From NCBI GenBank assembly GCA_964352855.1, contig CAYGTR010000025.1:1-43751 (forward strand): a DNA stretch of 43,751 nucleotides. The letters are read 5' to 3'. Positions 1 through 8,698 of this stretch are shown here, piece after piece. The translations under genes and the position numbers were made by a program. Position 1 is the first letter of the stretch; every line of letters starts with the position of its first letter. This stretch comes from Litorimonas sp964352855 (lineage in GTDB: Bacteria > Pseudomonadota > Alphaproteobacteria > Caulobacterales > Maricaulaceae). The notes beneath the pieces were generated by a model, which had not been told where the DNA came from, did not search any database, and saw only the letters and a program-made list of their open reading frames with translations.

Positions 1-118
1 CAGAATAAAATCGGACTTTCGTTGCCTCCAACAAAAATGCTCTGTCAGTTAGGCGGCAGGCGTGTTAGCCGCTTCATGTACAGAGACAGTGTCAATAATC
101 AGCGGACGTATAGAGACC

Positions 119-1075
119 ATGACTTCATCACGCAATAGCGGATTTCAAAGAAAAACAGGTCGAAAAGCTCGCCAAGGGAGCGATTCGAGCGAGTCTGACG
201 GAGGACGTCCAAAGAAAGCCTATGGAATGCGTCAACACGGGGCAACAGCAAAGCCAAAATCACCCAAGTCCCGCCATAAAGGCGACTCACCCTCATCCTC
301 TAAAGGTTCACGACGTTCGGGCGCAGGGCACGAAGGCGGTGCAGGCTGGATTTGGGGCACACATGCGGTTCTCGCAGTGCTCTCAAACCCACGCCGAACC
401 ATTCACGAACTGATAATAACCGAAGGAGCGCAAGGGCGAATTCGTCTGCCACAAGGCGCACCGCCGCCAACGGTTGTTATTCCTTCTGCGCTCAACAAAA
501 TTGTCGGAGCGGACACGGCCCATCAAGGCATTGCCGTCAAAGTCGCGCCGCTGGAATGGCCTGCACTCGAACTGCTTGCCGACTCTGACTTCGAAAATAC
601 TGACGGTCATGGGCTTATTTTAGTGCTCGACCAAATCACAGACCCGCATAATGTCGGCGCAATGTTACGCTTAGCCTCAGCTTTTGGGGTAACAGCCGTT
701 GTTATGCAGACACGCAAAGCCCCGCCCCTTTCGGGTGCAGTGGCTAAAGTCGCTGTTGGGTGCCTCGAAACCGTCCCTGTCTGTCTGGAAACCAATATCT
801 CCACCGCTTTACAAAATCTGCAACGTATTGGTTGGATGGTGACGGGGTTGGCCGGAGACACGGATATTCCGCTATCAAAAGCCCTCTCAGGCGGTGGGCG
901 GCAAGTGATCGTTATGGGCGCAGAAGGCCCGGGTTTGCGTGACCGTGTCGCCAAGACCTGTGACCAACTGGCCAAGATTCCGATGATGAGCCGCAATATA
1001 CCGGGTCAGGCAGAAAGTCTGAATGTCGCCACAGCGGCAGGTATTGCCCTTTATGAAGCCCGGCGGGGTCGTTAA
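119..1075 (+). CDS. rlmB: 23S rRNA 2'-O-methyltransferase, TrmH/RlmB family
   Basis: SpoU/TrmH-type SPOUT methyltransferase, expected to 2'-O-methylate a guanosine in 23S rRNA using SAM. The product is 318 aa from the ATG chosen here. The first ~75 residues are a basic, low-complexity Lys/Arg/Ser tail, as in many alphaproteobacterial RlmB proteins. A substrate-binding domain follows, then the catalytic knot with all three motifs: DPHNVGAMLR (motif 1), GAEGPGL (motif 2) and SLNVATAAGIALYEA (motif 3). A GTG at 62 would add 19 residues, but the ATG reads as a more natural N-terminus. Neither start has a strong ribosome binding site. It converges on the DUF805 gene with only 6 bases between them. 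Family assignment is firm; the exact target base is inferred. Confidence 0.9.
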   Translation: MTSSRNSGFQRKTGRKARQGSDSSESDGGRPKKAYGMRQHGATAKPKSPKSRHKGDSPSSSKGSRRSGAGHEGGAGWIWGTHAVLAVLSNPRRTIHELIITEGAQGRIRLPQGAPPPTVVIPSALNKIVGADTAHQGIAVKVAPLEWPALELLADSDFENTDGHGLILVLDQITDPHNVGAMLRLASAFGVTAVVMQTRKAPPLSGAVAKVAVGCLETVPVCLETNISTALQNLQRIGWMVTGLAGDTDIPLSKALSGGGRQVIVMGAEGPGLRDRVAKTCDQLAKIPMMSRNIPGQAESLNVATAAGIALYEARRGR

Positions 1076-1081
1076 ACGCAA

Positions 1082-1564
1082 TTAATCAAACACATCCGAA
1101 AGCGAGGGATCTTTGGGGTTTGAGCCATATCGATTTGTGCCTAGCTGGCTGTCTTTGATAAGGTTTACGAGTATCCAAACCGAATAAATGCCGTAGACAA
1201 TCAATAAAGCAAGAGACGCGCCTCCTTCTTCAGTGCCGTCAAAAATAAACCCTTCATATCCCGGCACATAACTTATGTAAGTCAAATAGAGCGGAAGTTG
1301 CGCCCAGCCCGTCAACCCCACATCATGAAGGCGTCGCGCGGTTATTGCGGCCATAGGAATAAGAAGCACGGCTTCTACTAGTGTCGTTGCCGGGGTCAAT
1401 TGTGCCTCAGGCGGATAACCTAAAATACCACCATCAATACCCATCACAAGAAATAATATAAGAATATAAGCAAGCTGTACAAACCAAAACTCTGATCGGC
1501 GTGACCGAGAGTAAAAATCGAGGCGCTTATCAAAAAACGCCTTTACGGCTTGTGACATGTTCAT
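1082..1564 (-). CDS. DUF805 domain inner-membrane protein
   Basis: Small 160-aa integral membrane protein of the DUF805 family, whose function is unknown. The N-terminal signature is visible: an aromatic/basic stretch (FYSRSRRSEFWF) just before the first membrane segment, then about four hydrophobic segments. The conserved RRLHDVGLTGW loop sits between the second and third. A second in-frame ATG two codons in (1558) is an alternative start. It lies just downstream of rpmB on the same strand but is separated from it by a strong terminator, so it is probably expressed independently. Confidence 0.85.
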   Translation of the reverse strand: MNMSQAVKAFFDKRLDFYSRSRRSEFWFVQLAYILILFLVMGIDGGILGYPPEAQLTPATTLVEAVLLIPMAAITARRLHDVGLTGWAQLPLYLTYISYVPGYEGFIFDGTEEGGASLALLIVYGIYSVWILVNLIKDSQLGTNRYGSNPKDPSLSDVFD

Positions 1565-1620
1565 ATCGGTCAGTATTATGTTTTCGCCTCTGAAAATCCA
1601 TCAAAAATGCAGGGCGCAAT

Positions 1621-1649
1621 AAAAAACCCGCTATTGGTAGCGGGTTTTT
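1621..1649 (-). terminator. rpmB intrinsic terminator
   Basis: A 7-bp GC-rich stem (CCCGCTA 1627-1633, TAGCGGG 1638-1644) with a TTGG loop lies just past the rpmB stop. On the minus strand it is followed by six T. The plus strand also has five T, so the hairpin could work in both directions. Confidence 0.85.
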
Positions 1650-1669
1650 CAAAATTCTTTGTTCAAAAA

Positions 1670-1966
1670 CTAAGCCGCTTCAACCTCGGCTTGGCTTTTC
1701 AAAATCGCTTTTTTGATTTTTTTCGCTTTGTCGGTCAGTTTATGGTTTTTAGTTCCCAAAAGGAAACCATCAAAGCCACCTTTGAAATCAACAGTACGCA
1801 ATGTCTTAGCTGCGATACGCAGTCTATACTTTTGACCCAATGTATCGGACATCAATGTCACGTTACAAAGGTTAACTTCAAAACGACGACGTGTACGGTT
1901 ATTTGAATGAGACACGTTATTTCCGGACATTGGGCCGGTATCTAGCAAATCACAACGACGGGACAT
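1670..1966 (-). CDS. rpmB: 50S ribosomal protein L28
   Basis: Ribosomal protein bL28, a 98-aa component of the large subunit. It has the usual N-terminus (MSRRCDLLDTGPMSGNNVSH, giving the GP..GN.VSHS..RTRR signature) and the conserved RVAAK-like segment (RLRIAAKTLRTVD). Alphaproteobacterial L28 proteins are typically of this length. It has its own promoter (2026-2054) and terminator (1621-1649), so it is a monocistronic unit. It is divergent from the DUF3108 gene, a pairing common in this class. Confidence 0.97.
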   Translation of the reverse strand: MSRRCDLLDTGPMSGNNVSHSNNRTRRRFEVNLCNVTLMSDTLGQKYRLRIAAKTLRTVDFKGGFDGFLLGTKNHKLTDKAKKIKKAILKSQAEVEAA

Positions 1967-2025
1967 AGTGCACCTAAAAACATAAAAGACCCGCGCTTTC
2001 CTGCAGCAGGTTGAATTGAAGGGGC

Positions 2026-2054
2026 GAATTAGAGGCCTAGTGAGAAAACGTCAA
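2026..2054 (-). promoter_or_regulatory. rpmB promoter, sigma-70 type
   Basis: On the minus strand TTGACG (2054-2049) and TAATTC (2031-2026) are separated by exactly 17 bases. This predicts transcription starting near 2019 and a leader of about 50 nt before the rpmB ATG. Confidence 0.7.
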
Positions 2055-2170
2055 CCCCTTATCACGTCTTAACGGCGTAAAGTTGCAGCTCTTTATATGC
2101 CTTATGTAATAAAGTGTGACTGAATTGTCACGCCAGCGAACGCAATGTGGTTCGAGGCGTTCAGTCTCTA

Positions 2171-2192
2171 GCCATGTATTTTATGTCATGGC
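2171..2192. repeat. Inverted repeat upstream of the DUF3108 gene
   Basis: Perfect 6-bp arms GCCATG (2171-2176) and CATGGC (2187-2192) flank a 10-base AT-rich centre. The site ends 28 bases before the start codon. The size and spacing suit a dimeric regulator, but no known consensus was recognised. Confidence 0.3.
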
Positions 2193-2219
2193 ACAAATAG
2201 TCAGTGAACGGAGCTAGGC

Positions 2220-3140
2220 ATGCACAAAAAGACATGGATAAAGCGCATACTTGTTTCAACGGCCGTTGCCGCCTTACTTGCGTCCAGCGCCGGAGCCGTT
2301 AACCTTTTGAATCAAGAGCGCAACATCGCGGCATTGAACGACCAAAACCTGAGTGACAAAACATATGTTTTAATGGCTCCGGACGATAAGGCGACTCAAT
2401 TTCGATTTGAGCTGAAAGGCTACATATTTGGGCTGCGTATGATTCGCGCCTATTACAGTGGTTGGTATGATCAGACTCATTATACTGTGTATTCTGATGT
2501 CACGACATCAGGTCTGGGAGCGCTTTTGAAAAAATTGGAAATTTGGGCTGTGACAATGGGACAGCACGACTCTCGCGGGCTGCATCCTGACTTTCATGTT
2601 CAACAAAACATGGACAAGAAGAACCGCCGCGTTGAGATGAACTATGCCTACGGCACCAGCAAAGTCGATGTTGATATTGTTCCCCCGCTCGGCAGTAAAG
2701 GCATCCCGCCCGCCTCTCCCACTGAGCGCTTTGAGGCCGATGACACATTATCTGCAATTCTTAATATTATGATGCGCGGATGGGGCGATAAAGGCAAAGT
2801 CTGCGACGGAACGGTCAAGGTTTTCGACTCCAAACAACATTACGGCCTTCGGATGGAGCCCGCGGGCACCAAGCGTTTGAAATTTGACGATGAAAAATTC
2901 GATGCCCTGCGGTGCAATGTCTATTATGAACCGATCTCGGGCTTTGACCCGGAGGACTTACCCGAAGAAGAAGAGAGCACGACACCCGTCGAAGTCTATT
3001 TCCAACATCGGCCGGAGTTAGGTCTCTATATTCCTATTCGGTTCACTTATAGAATTAGCGCGATTAAAGCCGTAATTAAAGTCGATGAGGCCTTCATCGT
3101 GCTACCGGGCGAAGAGACAGCGATTAAGCTGGACGATTAG
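2220..3140 (+). CDS. DUF3108 domain exported protein
   Basis: 306-aa protein with a Sec signal peptide (basic MHKKTWIKR, hydrophobic core, likely cleavage after ASSAGA). The body is a DUF3108 domain: an all-beta envelope protein of unknown function that is frequent next to rpmB in Alphaproteobacteria. Segments such as GLRMIRAYYSGWYDQTHYTVYS and the later VEVYFQHRPELGLYIPIRF fit the family. GGAG six bases before the ATG supports the start. A short acidic run (EDLPEEEES) lies near residue 245. It converges with the next gene at a 2-base gap. Role unknown; a periplasmic location is inferred. Confidence 0.8.
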   Translation: MHKKTWIKRILVSTAVAALLASSAGAVNLLNQERNIAALNDQNLSDKTYVLMAPDDKATQFRFELKGYIFGLRMIRAYYSGWYDQTHYTVYSDVTTSGLGALLKKLEIWAVTMGQHDSRGLHPDFHVQQNMDKKNRRVEMNYAYGTSKVDVDIVPPLGSKGIPPASPTERFEADDTLSAILNIMMRGWGDKGKVCDGTVKVFDSKQHYGLRMEPAGTKRLKFDDEKFDALRCNVYYEPISGFDPEDLPEEEESTTPVEVYFQHRPELGLYIPIRFTYRISAIKAVIKVDEAFIVLPGEETAIKLDD

Positions 3141-3142
3141 CT

Positions 3143-4666
3143 CTACGGAATGCCGGCTCGAAAGCTGATAGAAAAGCTCGGGTCAGGCGTTCCGCCCGCC
3201 ATCGCGCCGTTTGGGGCGAAACAAATATAGGCAACAGATGCGTCATAAATGCCCATTGGCGTATAGTTACACGCCGCAAAATTCGCAGGTGCGGGACCCG
3301 CCTGCGCATAGCCAATATCACGAGAATAACTAAAGTTCAGATTGGCACTATTTTGAGAAAATAAAACAGGGTCGCCACTGCCTCCAATTGGGTCATCATT
3401 ATAAAAGGCAAGACTGTCCGGCATGGTGTCGACGATGAAGAGCGAGTCATTATCAGCGGCGCCGGTCCCTCTGTTTATGACCGTAATAGTGTAAATCACA
3501 TCACTGCCGGGTGTTGCGTATCCCGAGCCCCCACTCGCCAAACTCACGACTTTTGAGGCTTCTAAAAAGGCATCGGTGACATCAAAGCCAAAATCATGCC
3601 CTATGCTGCTACCGCCGGACGTCACGCTAACAGGAAGCGTAGTCGCTGTCCCAATCGTCGCACTGGCAGGGATGTCGCCATCCGCCGTATCGACTTTTAA
3701 AACATAATTCGTACCGGGCGCGATGTTTTGAAATTCATAAAGCCCATTCCCATTTGCTTCGGCGAGTGAGATAAAAATATCATCCGCTGTCGTGCCTGTC
3801 CCTTGGTCATCCCAAAGCTGCACATCGACTGCCGCTAATGTCCCGTCCGTACCTGTATCATAGCTATTATTCAGGTTAGAATCTGTGTAAATCTGACCCG
3901 AGATTGCCCCACCTGAAACTGTGCAATCCCGCATCTCAACATTATCTACATAAAAATCACGCCCGCCTGCGCCGGTTTCCGTCGATTCCATAGACAGTGA
4001 AATTACATTGCGTGACCCGGCATTAAAAACAAACGCATATCTTTGCCAAGGCAAAGCAGAAGAATTCGAAATAAGGTCCCCCGTCGAATAAGACACGATG
4101 CCGTCGACGACAGCATTCACCTTATTCGGAACCGCATTAAATTCAGAGTTTGCCGCCCAGAATGAGATTTCATAATTCTCATCAGGTATTACGTTCGTGA
4201 TTGTGAAATTAAGAGTCGGCGTATTAGTGTTTGGATCAGAAGCGAAAAACCGCCCGGTAACGCCATAAATCGGATCTGTCACCTCAGGATGTTGAAATTG
4301 GTTTCGCGCTGTTACGGGATTAGCAATATAAGCGTAATCACCATGACCGATGGAATAAAAATTATCAAAAATACCGCCTGTTACGGTTAATGGATAAGGG
4401 TCAACAGAGGGGCTTTGGTCGGGTTGGCCATTCTCGGTTCCGAACGTGCCATTATCAAAATCGGTAATATAATTTGTTGTGCCTAGTGTACCGCTTTGGG
4501 CCACACAGGACGTTGAAATAGTTGAATTAGTTGTCTGCCCCGCCCACGCAGTATCCGACAAGGCCCAATGAGCGGCAAGCAGCATTATTATACTGAGTTT
4601 AGGCCATACCGCCCCCAGCACAGCTTGAATATTAATGTATCTCACAAATTTATCCCGGCGGCACAT
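3143..4666 (-). CDS. Secreted surface protein with SdrD B-like and DUF11 domains
   Basis: 507-aa secreted protein. After a long N-terminal signal region (hydrophobic core SIIMLLAAHWALSDTAWA) comes a jelly-roll-like segment (~55-245, GGIFDNFYSIGHGDYAY... DFYVDNVEMRDC). An SdrD B-like domain follows (~255-345, SGQIYTDSNLNNSYDTGTDG ... YEFQNIAPGTNYVL), then a DUF11-type Ig-like repeat (~365-430, GSDVIYTITVINRGTGAADN). It ends soon after this with no anchor or sorting signal. Proteins of this architecture are usually cell-surface or exported, with adhesive or structural roles; that is inference here. A GTG at 4645 is an alternative start. A TATAAT lies 3-4 bases upstream of the annotated ATG, so a transcript could be leaderless or use the GTG. 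Confidence 0.75.
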   Translation of the reverse strand: MCRRDKFVRYINIQAVLGAVWPKLSIIMLLAAHWALSDTAWAGQTTNSTISTSCVAQSGTLGTTNYITDFDNGTFGTENGQPDQSPSVDPYPLTVTGGIFDNFYSIGHGDYAYIANPVTARNQFQHPEVTDPIYGVTGRFFASDPNTNTPTLNFTITNVIPDENYEISFWAANSEFNAVPNKVNAVVDGIVSYSTGDLISNSSALPWQRYAFVFNAGSRNVISLSMESTETGAGGRDFYVDNVEMRDCTVSGGAISGQIYTDSNLNNSYDTGTDGTLAAVDVQLWDDQGTGTTADDIFISLAEANGNGLYEFQNIAPGTNYVLKVDTADGDIPASATIGTATTLPVSVTSGGSSIGHDFGFDVTDAFLEASKVVSLASGGSGYATPGSDVIYTITVINRGTGAADNDSLFIVDTMPDSLAFYNDDPIGGSGDPVLFSQNSANLNFSYSRDIGYAQAGPAPANFAACNYTPMGIYDASVAYICFAPNGAMAGGTPDPSFSISFRAGIP

Positions 4667-4787
4667 TTTATATTATAAGGCGTGAGGCGTTAAATAACCC
4701 TGAATAATTGTAAAACTTACATTCCTATACCCTGCATTTTCATAGCGAAGCGTTGTTTTTTGTTACTAAATCAGCAACACAGCTTCT

Positions 4788-7763
4788 ATGTCTTTTCCAC
4801 TAAATCCCGCAACCGTGACAGCCGTGCTTGGCCCGACCAATACAGGTAAGACGCATTATGCCGTCGAGCGTATGTTGGCACGCTCTAGCGGCGTTATTGG
4901 TCTGCCCCTGCGTCTGCTCGCCCGCGAAATTTATGACCGCATCGTTTTAATAAAGGGCGCGGCACAATGTGCGCTGATCACAGGTGAAGAAAAGATCGCC
5001 CCGCGCACAGCCCGGTTTTTTGTCTGCACGGTTGAAGCTATGCCAGTCGATCGCAATTTCGCCTTTCTGGCTGTAGATGAAGTCCAACTTATGGCGAATC
5101 ATGAACGCGGACATATTTTCACAGATCGGGTGCTCCATGCGCGGGGAATGGAGGAAACTTTACTCTTGGGTGCAGAAACAGCACGCCCCGTCCTTAAAAC
5201 ACTTATCCCTGACATCCGCTTTGAGCATCGTGAGCGCTTTTCAACACTGGTTTATGACGGGCCTAAAAAACTCACGCGACTTCCTAAACGCTCTGTCATT
5301 GTCGCGTTTTCCTCCGCTGAAGTTTACGCAATTGCAGAGCTCATTCGTCGTTACCGCGGCGGTGCGGCCGTTGTAATGGGCGGGCTGTCACCGCGTACAC
5401 GCAACGCCCAAGCCGAGATGTTTCAAAATGGTGATGTGGATTTCCTTGTGGCCACAGACGCAGTTGGCATGGGGCTGAACTTGGATACAGATCATGTCGC
5501 CTTTGCAAGCCTGACTAAATATGACGGCAGGCGCAGGCGTTATCTCACGCCCATGGAGGCCGGGCAAATTGCCGGACGGGCCGGACGCTTTCGCAATAAC
5601 GGCACATTCGGCACGACGGGTGAATGTGCCGTTATGGAGGATGAGCTCGTTCACCGAATCGAAAATCATGAATTTGAGCCTTTAGATTATGCGGAGTGGC
5701 GGAATTCTGATCTGGATTTCTCTTCTCTTTCAGCTTTGGTGGAAAGCTTAAATGCCCCTCGTCCTATGAAACGCCTTCGTCGCATCAAAGGTGCCGAAGA
5801 TGAAGCCGTGCTTGAACGGTTCATGGCGATTGACGAAGTTTCGCAGCGTATTAAAGTTCCCGCCCAAGTACGACAGCTTTGGGATATCTGCCAAATTCCG
5901 GATTTTCGCAATCTGACCATCGACACCCATTTCAAGCTCTTGCAGGATGTTTACCGGATATTGGTTAGAGGTGGTGGGAAGATTTCAGCTGACTTTATGA
6001 TCCAAAGAATTGACAGATTGGACGATATCAGCGGCGGTGTTGACCAACTTTCTTCTCGCCTAGCCCATATCAGAACATGGACATATTGCGCATCAAAACC
6101 GAATTGGATGCCAAATAGTGAGCGAACGGGCGGAAAAACACTCGCTAATCACGCACGCGAGGTTGAAGACCGCCTATCAGATGCGCTACATGAAAGCCTT
6201 ATTGCGCGTTTTGTGGATAAGCGGACAAGCAAATTATTAAAAGGCATAGGAGCCGACGCCTATATGAGCGCAACAATTAAAGATAATGGTGACGTCTTTG
6301 TGGATGATCATCTCATTGGCCAGCTTGAAGGATTGATCTTTAAGCCTGATGTGAGCGGTTCCGGATTAGAAGCCAAAGCCTTAGACGCCGCTGCGGCCAA
6401 AGCTGTCGGGCCTGAAATTGATCGGCGTCTCACAAGTCTGTGTGGCGGCACTCATGCTATTTTCACCTTATCCGATAGAGGAGAAATTCTCTGGGGCGGC
6501 ATGAGCGTGGGTCGGATTGCCTCCAGCGGTTCTATTTTCACCCCTGATGCAGAGGTCTTGGCGAGTGAGCTTGGCAATCCAAATCTTCGTGACCTTGCTG
6601 CGGACCGCATGCGTGAATTTCTGCGTGCAGAAGTCACAACACATCTGGCGCCTCTGAAACGCCTAAAAGATTTCAAGGATAAAGAAGACGCCATGCCCGA
6701 AGCCAAAGGGTTTGCCTTCATTCTGCTTGAGAATAATGGGAGTTTGGATCGTCGTATACATCTGAAAACTATTCAAAACCTGCATCAAGATGCACGTCGA
6801 CAGCTGCGAGAACTCGGCGTACAATTCGGTTTTTATAATGTCTACATGCCTGAGATGCTTAAGCCCAAACCGGCGCGCCTTTTGAGCTTGTTAAACGCAT
6901 ATGGTGCAGGCGGCGACAAAAAGCCCTTTATTCCATTCGCCGGAATGACGTCTTTGGCGAATGAAGGAGACATGGCGAGCGAAAATTTCGGCGAGAACGC
7001 TTTGGCCTTAGCGGGATATCGTGCTGTGGGGTCACGTATCGTGCGATTGGATATTCTCAACCGCTTAAGTTTGATGGTGCGTCAGGCGCAAGAGCAGTTT
7101 GCAAAAATTCCGGATGTCGATACCAAAGGACGGCCTTTCCAAATCATGCAGGAAATGCTGTCTCTCTTGGGCGGCACATATGAAGATACGCAAAATGTCT
7201 TGAAAGCCTTGGGTTATCAATCTGAAACGCGCGATACCCTGCCGGATTTATCAAAAGCTGATGATGTGCCGAAGGTTGACGAACTTATTGCCTCGGCTGA
7301 CGTGAAGAAAGTCGAAGCTCCCTCACCCACTGTGACGTCAGAAGGTGCTGCAGACGAAAAAGCATCAGAAAAGATGACAACAGACACGAAAACTGTTGAG
7401 GTCAATGAAGCGTCCCGCCCTACCCCCACGCCGAAAAAAGCGGTGAAAGGCAAAACGCTCCATCTCTATAATAACCGAGTTCAAAATGAGGACGGCACAA
7501 ACACAGAAATAGCCAATAAAGAAATTTGGCTTATCGCGGCGCGCGGTCAAAAGGGCTTTAAACCCAAAGAGCAAAATAAAAATCGCAATCATTTCAAAGG
7601 CCGTAAGGATAACCCCAAACACAAAGCTCAAAATAAGAATGACGGCGTTCAACCGGGCGGGCAGAATAAAGGCAAAGCCTCTTTGAAAAACTCACCTTTC
7701 GCCGCGCTTGCCGCACTTAAAGGCGATCTAAGTGATCCCAAGAAAAAGGGTGGCGATAATTGA
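4788..7763 (+). CDS. Suv3-like SF2 RNA helicase
   Basis: 991-aa superfamily-2 helicase related to mitochondrial Suv3, expected to unwind RNA with ATP. Walker A is GPTNTGKT (15-22), the DEVQ box is at 97-100 and motif VI QIAGRAGRF starts at residue 260. The middle third carries the Suv3-type helical region. The last ~190 residues are a low-complexity Lys/Asn/Gln-rich basic tail that probably binds RNA. No ribosome binding site precedes the ATG. The stop overlaps the start of the S4 gene (TTGA). The helicase, S4 protein, fdxA and carD order is a recurring alphaproteobacterial arrangement, from family knowledge. A role in RNA decay is inferred from the mitochondrial relative. Confidence 0.88.
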   Translation: MSFPLNPATVTAVLGPTNTGKTHYAVERMLARSSGVIGLPLRLLAREIYDRIVLIKGAAQCALITGEEKIAPRTARFFVCTVEAMPVDRNFAFLAVDEVQLMANHERGHIFTDRVLHARGMEETLLLGAETARPVLKTLIPDIRFEHRERFSTLVYDGPKKLTRLPKRSVIVAFSSAEVYAIAELIRRYRGGAAVVMGGLSPRTRNAQAEMFQNGDVDFLVATDAVGMGLNLDTDHVAFASLTKYDGRRRRYLTPMEAGQIAGRAGRFRNNGTFGTTGECAVMEDELVHRIENHEFEPLDYAEWRNSDLDFSSLSALVESLNAPRPMKRLRRIKGAEDEAVLERFMAIDEVSQRIKVPAQVRQLWDICQIPDFRNLTIDTHFKLLQDVYRILVRGGGKISADFMIQRIDRLDDISGGVDQLSSRLAHIRTWTYCASKPNWMPNSERTGGKTLANHAREVEDRLSDALHESLIARFVDKRTSKLLKGIGADAYMSATIKDNGDVFVDDHLIGQLEGLIFKPDVSGSGLEAKALDAAAAKAVGPEIDRRLTSLCGGTHAIFTLSDRGEILWGGMSVGRIASSGSIFTPDAEVLASELGNPNLRDLAADRMREFLRAEVTTHLAPLKRLKDFKDKEDAMPEAKGFAFILLENNGSLDRRIHLKTIQNLHQDARRQLRELGVQFGFYNVYMPEMLKPKPARLLSLLNAYGAGGDKKPFIPFAGMTSLANEGDMASENFGENALALAGYRAVGSRIVRLDILNRLSLMVRQAQEQFAKIPDVDTKGRPFQIMQEMLSLLGGTYEDTQNVLKALGYQSETRDTLPDLSKADDVPKVDELIASADVKKVEAPSPTVTSEGAADEKASEKMTTDTKTVEVNEASRPTPTPKKAVKGKTLHLYNNRVQNEDGTNTEIANKEIWLIAARGQKGFKPKEQNKNRNHFKGRKDNPKHKAQNKNDGVQPGGQNKGKASLKNSPFAALAALKGDLSDPKKKGGDN

Positions 7764-8089
7764 GCCGAAAGGCTGTAAATGCGATGAATTCAAATGATCA
7801 AGATGAAGCCTGCCGTCTGGATATATGGCTGTTTCGCACGCGGCTTCTAAAAACACGCAGCCTTGCGTCTAAAATGATTAGCAAGGGCAAGATTCGCCTG
7901 AAACGAAATGGGCAAACGGAACGCATTCAGAAACCTCACGCCCTTATTCGCCCGGGCGATCATGTGACCTTTATGCGTGGCGCGGAATTGATTAGCGTCG
8001 AGATGGTCGCGACCGGCACACGGCGCGGCCCTGCACCAGAAGCACAAATGCTGTATATTCGGGCTGACGAAGCCGAATTGTCACGTTAA
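7760..8089 (+). CDS. S4-domain RNA-binding protein (Hsp15 family)
   Basis: 109-aa S4-fold protein resembling heat-shock protein Hsp15, which binds free 50S subunits carrying nascent chains. The S4 signature is plain: RLDIWLFRTRLLKTRSLAS, then the ISKGKIRLKRNGQ turn and RPGDHVTF. A TTG at 7760 overlaps the helicase stop and suggests translational coupling. The ATG at 7784 would give a shorter, equally plausible protein that still contains the whole domain. The Hsp15-like function is inferred from the family. Confidence 0.85.
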   Translation: MSRKAVNAMNSNDQDEACRLDIWLFRTRLLKTRSLASKMISKGKIRLKRNGQTERIQKPHALIRPGDHVTFMRGAELISVEMVATGTRRGPAPEAQMLYIRADEAELSR

Positions 8090-8161
8090 ACAGACCCGTT
8101 ATTGACAATCTGACGCGGTAGCGGCAGATGCAGGCTGAAATCTCAATTGGAGACATAAGAC

Positions 8162-8506
8162 GTGACTTACATCGTCAAAGACGAATGCATTAAATGCAAG
8201 TTCATGGACTGCGTGGAGGTTTGCCCCGTAGATTGCTTCTATGAGGGCGAGAATATGTTAGTTATCCATCCTGACGAATGTATCGATTGCGGGGTGTGCG
8301 AACCCGAATGTCCTGTTGACGCGATTGTGCCTGATACCGAAGATGATCCGGATGGCAAATGGCTCGCTATTAACTCGAAATATGCTGAAGTCTGGCCTGT
8401 TATCACAGTCAAAAAAGACCCGCCGGAAGACCGTGAGCAATACGAATCAGAGACGGGTAAATTTGAGAAATATTTCTCTGAAAAGCCCGGAACAGGCGAT
8501 GCTTAA
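8162..8506 (+). CDS. fdxA: 7Fe-8S ferredoxin FdxA
   Basis: 114-aa cytoplasmic electron carrier with one 3Fe-4S and one 4Fe-4S cluster. The N-terminal half has the cysteine pattern CIKCKFMDCVEVCPVDC and CIDCGVCEPECPVDAI. The C-terminal extension (KWLAINSKYAEVWPVITVKK) is typical of the FdxA group. The start is GTG, with GGAG (8149-8152) nine bases upstream. A likely terminator follows. The redox partner is not shown by the neighbourhood. Confidence 0.95.
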   Translation: MTYIVKDECIKCKFMDCVEVCPVDCFYEGENMLVIHPDECIDCGVCEPECPVDAIVPDTEDDPDGKWLAINSKYAEVWPVITVKKDPPEDREQYESETGKFEKYFSEKPGTGDA

Positions 8507-8530
8507 CCCCCTATAAACGCTACATTAATA

Positions 8531-8577
8531 CGGCTCTGCGTTAATTTGGCTGCGAGAGTCGCTTTTTGCGTTTTTTT
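8531..8577 (+). terminator. fdxA terminator candidate
   Basis: A 6-bp stem with one G-T pair (GGCTCT 8532-8537 with AGAGTC 8555-8560) is followed by two T-rich runs (8563-8567 and 8571-8577). The loop is long, so this is a moderate candidate. Confidence 0.45.
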
Positions 8578-8578
8578 A

Positions 8579-8698
8579 TGTTATAATATTGTCATATCAG
8601 CGGTACGACCTCGAAAGGGTTCGTGCCGTTTCTTTGTAAACAATAGTATATGTGCCAAAGGCTGACATGCGCGCATACTCAAAAAGGATCTGACATAA
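8579..8698 (+). promoter_or_regulatory. carD extended -10 promoter and structured leader
   Basis: TGTTATAAT (8579-8587) is a perfect extended -10 element (TGn-TATAAT); no good -35 is seen. The predicted start near 8594 gives a leader of about 105 nt that opens with a hairpin. CGGTACGA (8601-8608) pairs with TCGTGCCG (8621-8628, one wobble), and the top is closed by a GAAA tetraloop. A T-rich stretch follows, so the hairpin could stabilise the RNA or act as a weak attenuator. Confidence 0.5.

Noticed and set aside
607..996. 129-codon minus-strand frame opposite rlmB
   Set aside because: Lies wholly antisense to conserved methyltransferase motifs and has no recognisable domain.
2114..2133. CRP-like palindrome GTGAC-N6-GTCAC upstream of the DUF3108 gene
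   Set aside because: The TGTGA and TCAC half-sites are eight bases apart rather than six, so it does not fit the CRP/FNR site geometry.
6937..6951. CCGGAATGAC within the helicase gene resembling an arm of the palindromic repeat
   Set aside because: Only a short coding match without the second arm or any of the inner hairpins.
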